Shown one piece after another: positions 62,320-64,000 of a DNA stretch of 64,000 nt. Made by a program: the position numbers and the translations under genes. This stretch comes from CAMEGH01 sp052103595. Its GTDB lineage: Bacteria; Patescibacteriota; Saccharimonadia; Saccharimonadales; Saccharimonadaceae. Position 1 is the first letter of the stretch, and the number at the start of each line of letters is the position of its first letter. The notes beneath the pieces were generated by a model. It had not been told where the DNA came from, did not search any database, and was given only the letters and a program-made list of their open reading frames with translations. The stretch spans positions 1 through 64,000 of the forward strand of contig JBQEKC010000001.1 in the NCBI GenBank assembly GCA_052103595.1, read 5' to 3'.

Positions 62320-63564
62320 ATGAAACGAACGCATCTTTTTTCGAAAACAAGTAAAACGAGCCCTTCTGGAGAAACAGCGAAAAACGCCCAACTGCTCATT
62401 CGTGCGGGATTTGTTGTAAAAGAGATGGCAGGTGTGTATGACTATTTGCCGCTTGGCAAGCGCGTGCTTGATAAGATCATTCAAGTTGTTCGCGAAGAGA
62501 TGGACGCCATTGGTGGAAACGAAATCAGCCTGACGGCGTTGCAATCTGCAGATACGTGGAAGGCGACTGACCGCTGGAGTGACGAGGTGATGGACGTATG
62601 GTTTAAGACCAAGCTTGCGAACGGGACAGAGCTTGGCTTGGCGCCAACACACGAAGAGCCACTCACAAAGCTGATGAAAAACTTTATTTCAAGCTACAAA
62701 GACTTGCCAGTGTATCCATACCAGTTCCAAATCAAATTCCGCAACGAGCTCCGTTCAAAAAGTGGTTTAATGCGCGGCCGTGAGTTTTGGATGAAAGATC
62801 TTTATAGCTTCAGTAAAGATCGTGCAGAGCATGAGCTGTTTTATGAGCGAGCGGCAGAAGCGTATCATAAAGTATATGCACGCCTTGGGCTTGGTGCTAT
62901 TACGTACAAAACATTTGCGAGCGGTGGTAGTTTTTCAAAATATAGCCACGAATTTCAAACGTTCAGCGATGTTGGCGAAGATATTATTTACGTGCATGAA
63001 GGTAAAAGAATTGCTATCAACGAAGAAGTCTATACTGATGAGGTACTGGCTGATCTCGGCGTAACACGTGATGAGCTGGTAGAGAAGAAAGCGGTAGAAG
63101 TGGGTAATATCTTTACATTGGGTGAAAAGTTTTCAGATGCGCTCGACCTTCGCTATACTGACGAAAACGGCCAGCAGCAGCCAGTCTTTATGGGGAGTTA
63201 TGGAATTGGCCCAAGTCGTATGATGGGATTGATTGCTGAACATTTTGCTGACGACAAGGGGTTGGTGTGGCCAGAAAACATTGCGCCTTTTAAGGTATAT
63301 CTGGTGCGCATCGGTAGTGATGCGGCCGTACAAAAAGCAGATGAAATCTACCGTATGCTGAGCGAAGCGGACATCGAGGTGCTTTACGATGATCGCGATG
63401 TTCGTCCGGGTGAAAAATTTGCCGATAGTGAACTGATGGGGATTCCGTATACGCTGACAGTAAGCGACCGACTTCTCGAAGATGGAGAGTTTGAGCTAAA
63501 ACCACGCGTCGGCGGTGACGTTCGTCTCTTGACGCCAGAGGAGCTCCTTGCTACACTTGGATAA
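62320..63564 (+). CDS. proS: prolyl-tRNA synthetase without editing domain
   Basis: A class II synthetase of 414 residues that charges tRNA-Pro. Motif 2 (FRNELRSKSGLMRGREFWMKDLYSF) and motif 3 (GSYGIGPSRMMG) are clear, with an anticodon-binding domain at the C terminus. Bacterial ProRS of the long form carries a roughly 180-residue editing insertion between motifs 2 and 3; it is absent here, so mischarged Ala-tRNA-Pro must be cleared by another protein or tolerated. A TACAAT box lies 9 bases before the ATG, so it is probably leaderless. Confidence 0.95.
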   Translation: MKRTHLFSKTSKTSPSGETAKNAQLLIRAGFVVKEMAGVYDYLPLGKRVLDKIIQVVREEMDAIGGNEISLTALQSADTWKATDRWSDEVMDVWFKTKLANGTELGLAPTHEEPLTKLMKNFISSYKDLPVYPYQFQIKFRNELRSKSGLMRGREFWMKDLYSFSKDRAEHELFYERAAEAYHKVYARLGLGAITYKTFASGGSFSKYSHEFQTFSDVGEDIIYVHEGKRIAINEEVYTDEVLADLGVTRDELVEKKAVEVGNIFTLGEKFSDALDLRYTDENGQQQPVFMGSYGIGPSRMMGLIAEHFADDKGLVWPENIAPFKVYLVRIGSDAAVQKADEIYRMLSEADIEVLYDDRDVRPGEKFADSELMGIPYTLTVSDRLLEDGEFELKPRVGGDVRLLTPEELLATLG

Positions 63565-63662
63565 TTGATGGAGTGGGGTCTGTTAACTTAGAAAACGATA
63601 ATTCATAAGAATATAGCTTATGGCCACAAACAGCCATGAGTAAAAGGATAAGAGTAAAGCAT

Positions 63663-64000
63663 ATGAAAAAAGTATATAGTATTACCGCCGAAGGAAAGAA
63701 GGAGCTGGAAAAGGAGCTGGAAGCGCTAAAGGGTCGCCGTGGCGAAATCGCCGAAAAAATCGCCGAAGCCCGTGATTACGGTGATTTGAGCGAAAACGCT
63801 GAATACGATGCAGCTCGTGAAGATCAGGGTATTGTTGAAACGCGTGTGGCCGAAATTGAAGAAATTTTGCAAAACGCAGATATTATTGCTGCTGGCAGTA
63901 AAGATGAAGTTGGACTTGGTTCGACTGTTAATCTAAAAAGCGACGCAAAAACTGTAACTTATACAGTCGTTGGTCCAGTTGAAGCTGATCCACTTGAAGG
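63663..64000 (+). CDS. greA: transcription elongation factor GreA, 5' part
   Basis: The first 112 codons of a GreA/GreB factor, which rescues backtracked RNA polymerase by stimulating transcript cleavage. The tip of the coiled coil shows ARDYGDLSENAEYDAAREDQ with the two acidic residues (Asp, Glu) that act at the active site, followed by EIEEIL and the start of the FKBP-like domain. The start ATG is at 63663 after AAAGGATAAGAG. The gene is cut by the window end. Confidence 0.95.
   Translation, partial: MKKVYSITAEGKKELEKELEALKGRRGEIAEKIAEARDYGDLSENAEYDAAREDQGIVETRVAEIEEILQNADIIAAGSKDEVGLGSTVNLKSDAKTVTYTVVGPVEADPLE

Overview
The window comes from a member of Candidatus Saccharibacteria (TM7, Patescibacteria/CPR). 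The partial 16S rRNA gene contains, base for base, the two sites used as TM7-specific PCR primers as I remember them (391-411 and 643-666). It also has a U at the position equivalent to E. coli 912 (window base 393), a change known in TM7. The protein set agrees: compact housekeeping enzymes, type IV pilin, LPxTG-like surface proteins, a VKOR-type disulfide enzyme, bS21, and many short hypothetical acidic proteins. TGA is used as an ordinary stop codon. I see no CRISPR array, transposase, integrase or prophage.

Layout. (1) 1-7170: the rRNA region, broken into separate transcription units. The 16S gene ends in its own intrinsic terminator. A leftward membrane-protein gene, a tRNA-Ala/tRNA-Ile pair with its own promoter and terminator, and pyrD then lie between 16S and the 23S-5S unit. 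(2) 7.2-10.3 kb: HIT protein, an acidic protein, a KGG stress protein behind a 5'-UTR hairpin, and a leftward ROK kinase/ImmA-like pair. (3) 10.4-31.4 kb: mostly housekeeping. This covers translation (rpsA, infB, fmt, def, rpsU, map, ileS), replication and repair (priA, recJ), cell wall and division (murI, ftsA, ftsZ), adenylate kinase, NrdR and a thioredoxin-like/VKOR pair. ileS is preceded by a T-box riboswitch. (4) 31.5-44.2 kb: an envelope island with a decayed galE end, a large Ig-like surface protein, a CAP protein, a bactofilin-like membrane protein, galU, two acidic paralog-like proteins and an LPxTG-type surface protein. (5) 44.2-53.8 kb: rplU, parAB, lepB, an LCP ligase, htrA, prmC, prfA and bL31. 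(6) 54.0-56.7 kb: a 735-residue protein with a clan CD (caspase/CHAT-type) His/Cys signature plus a small partner gene. (7) 56.7-64 kb: rpsB-tsf, frr-uppS-rseP, two tandem CPBP proteases, proS and the start of greA.

Three window-wide themes stand out. First, many genes have their -10 box only 6-9 bp before the start codon, often as an extended TGn -10, so their mRNAs should be leaderless. Second, at least five genes for clade-specific acidic proteins share a nearly identical promoter (TTGAnT(T)n, 17-bp spacer, usually TGnTAAnnT). They include the clan CD protein and look like one regulon, which is my best candidate for an undescribed system. Third, zinc-binding cysteines are missing from several proteins that normally have them (NrdR, half of PriA, ROK kinase, bL31).

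All calls rest on reading motifs and translations by eye. No database search, folding program or alignment was run.
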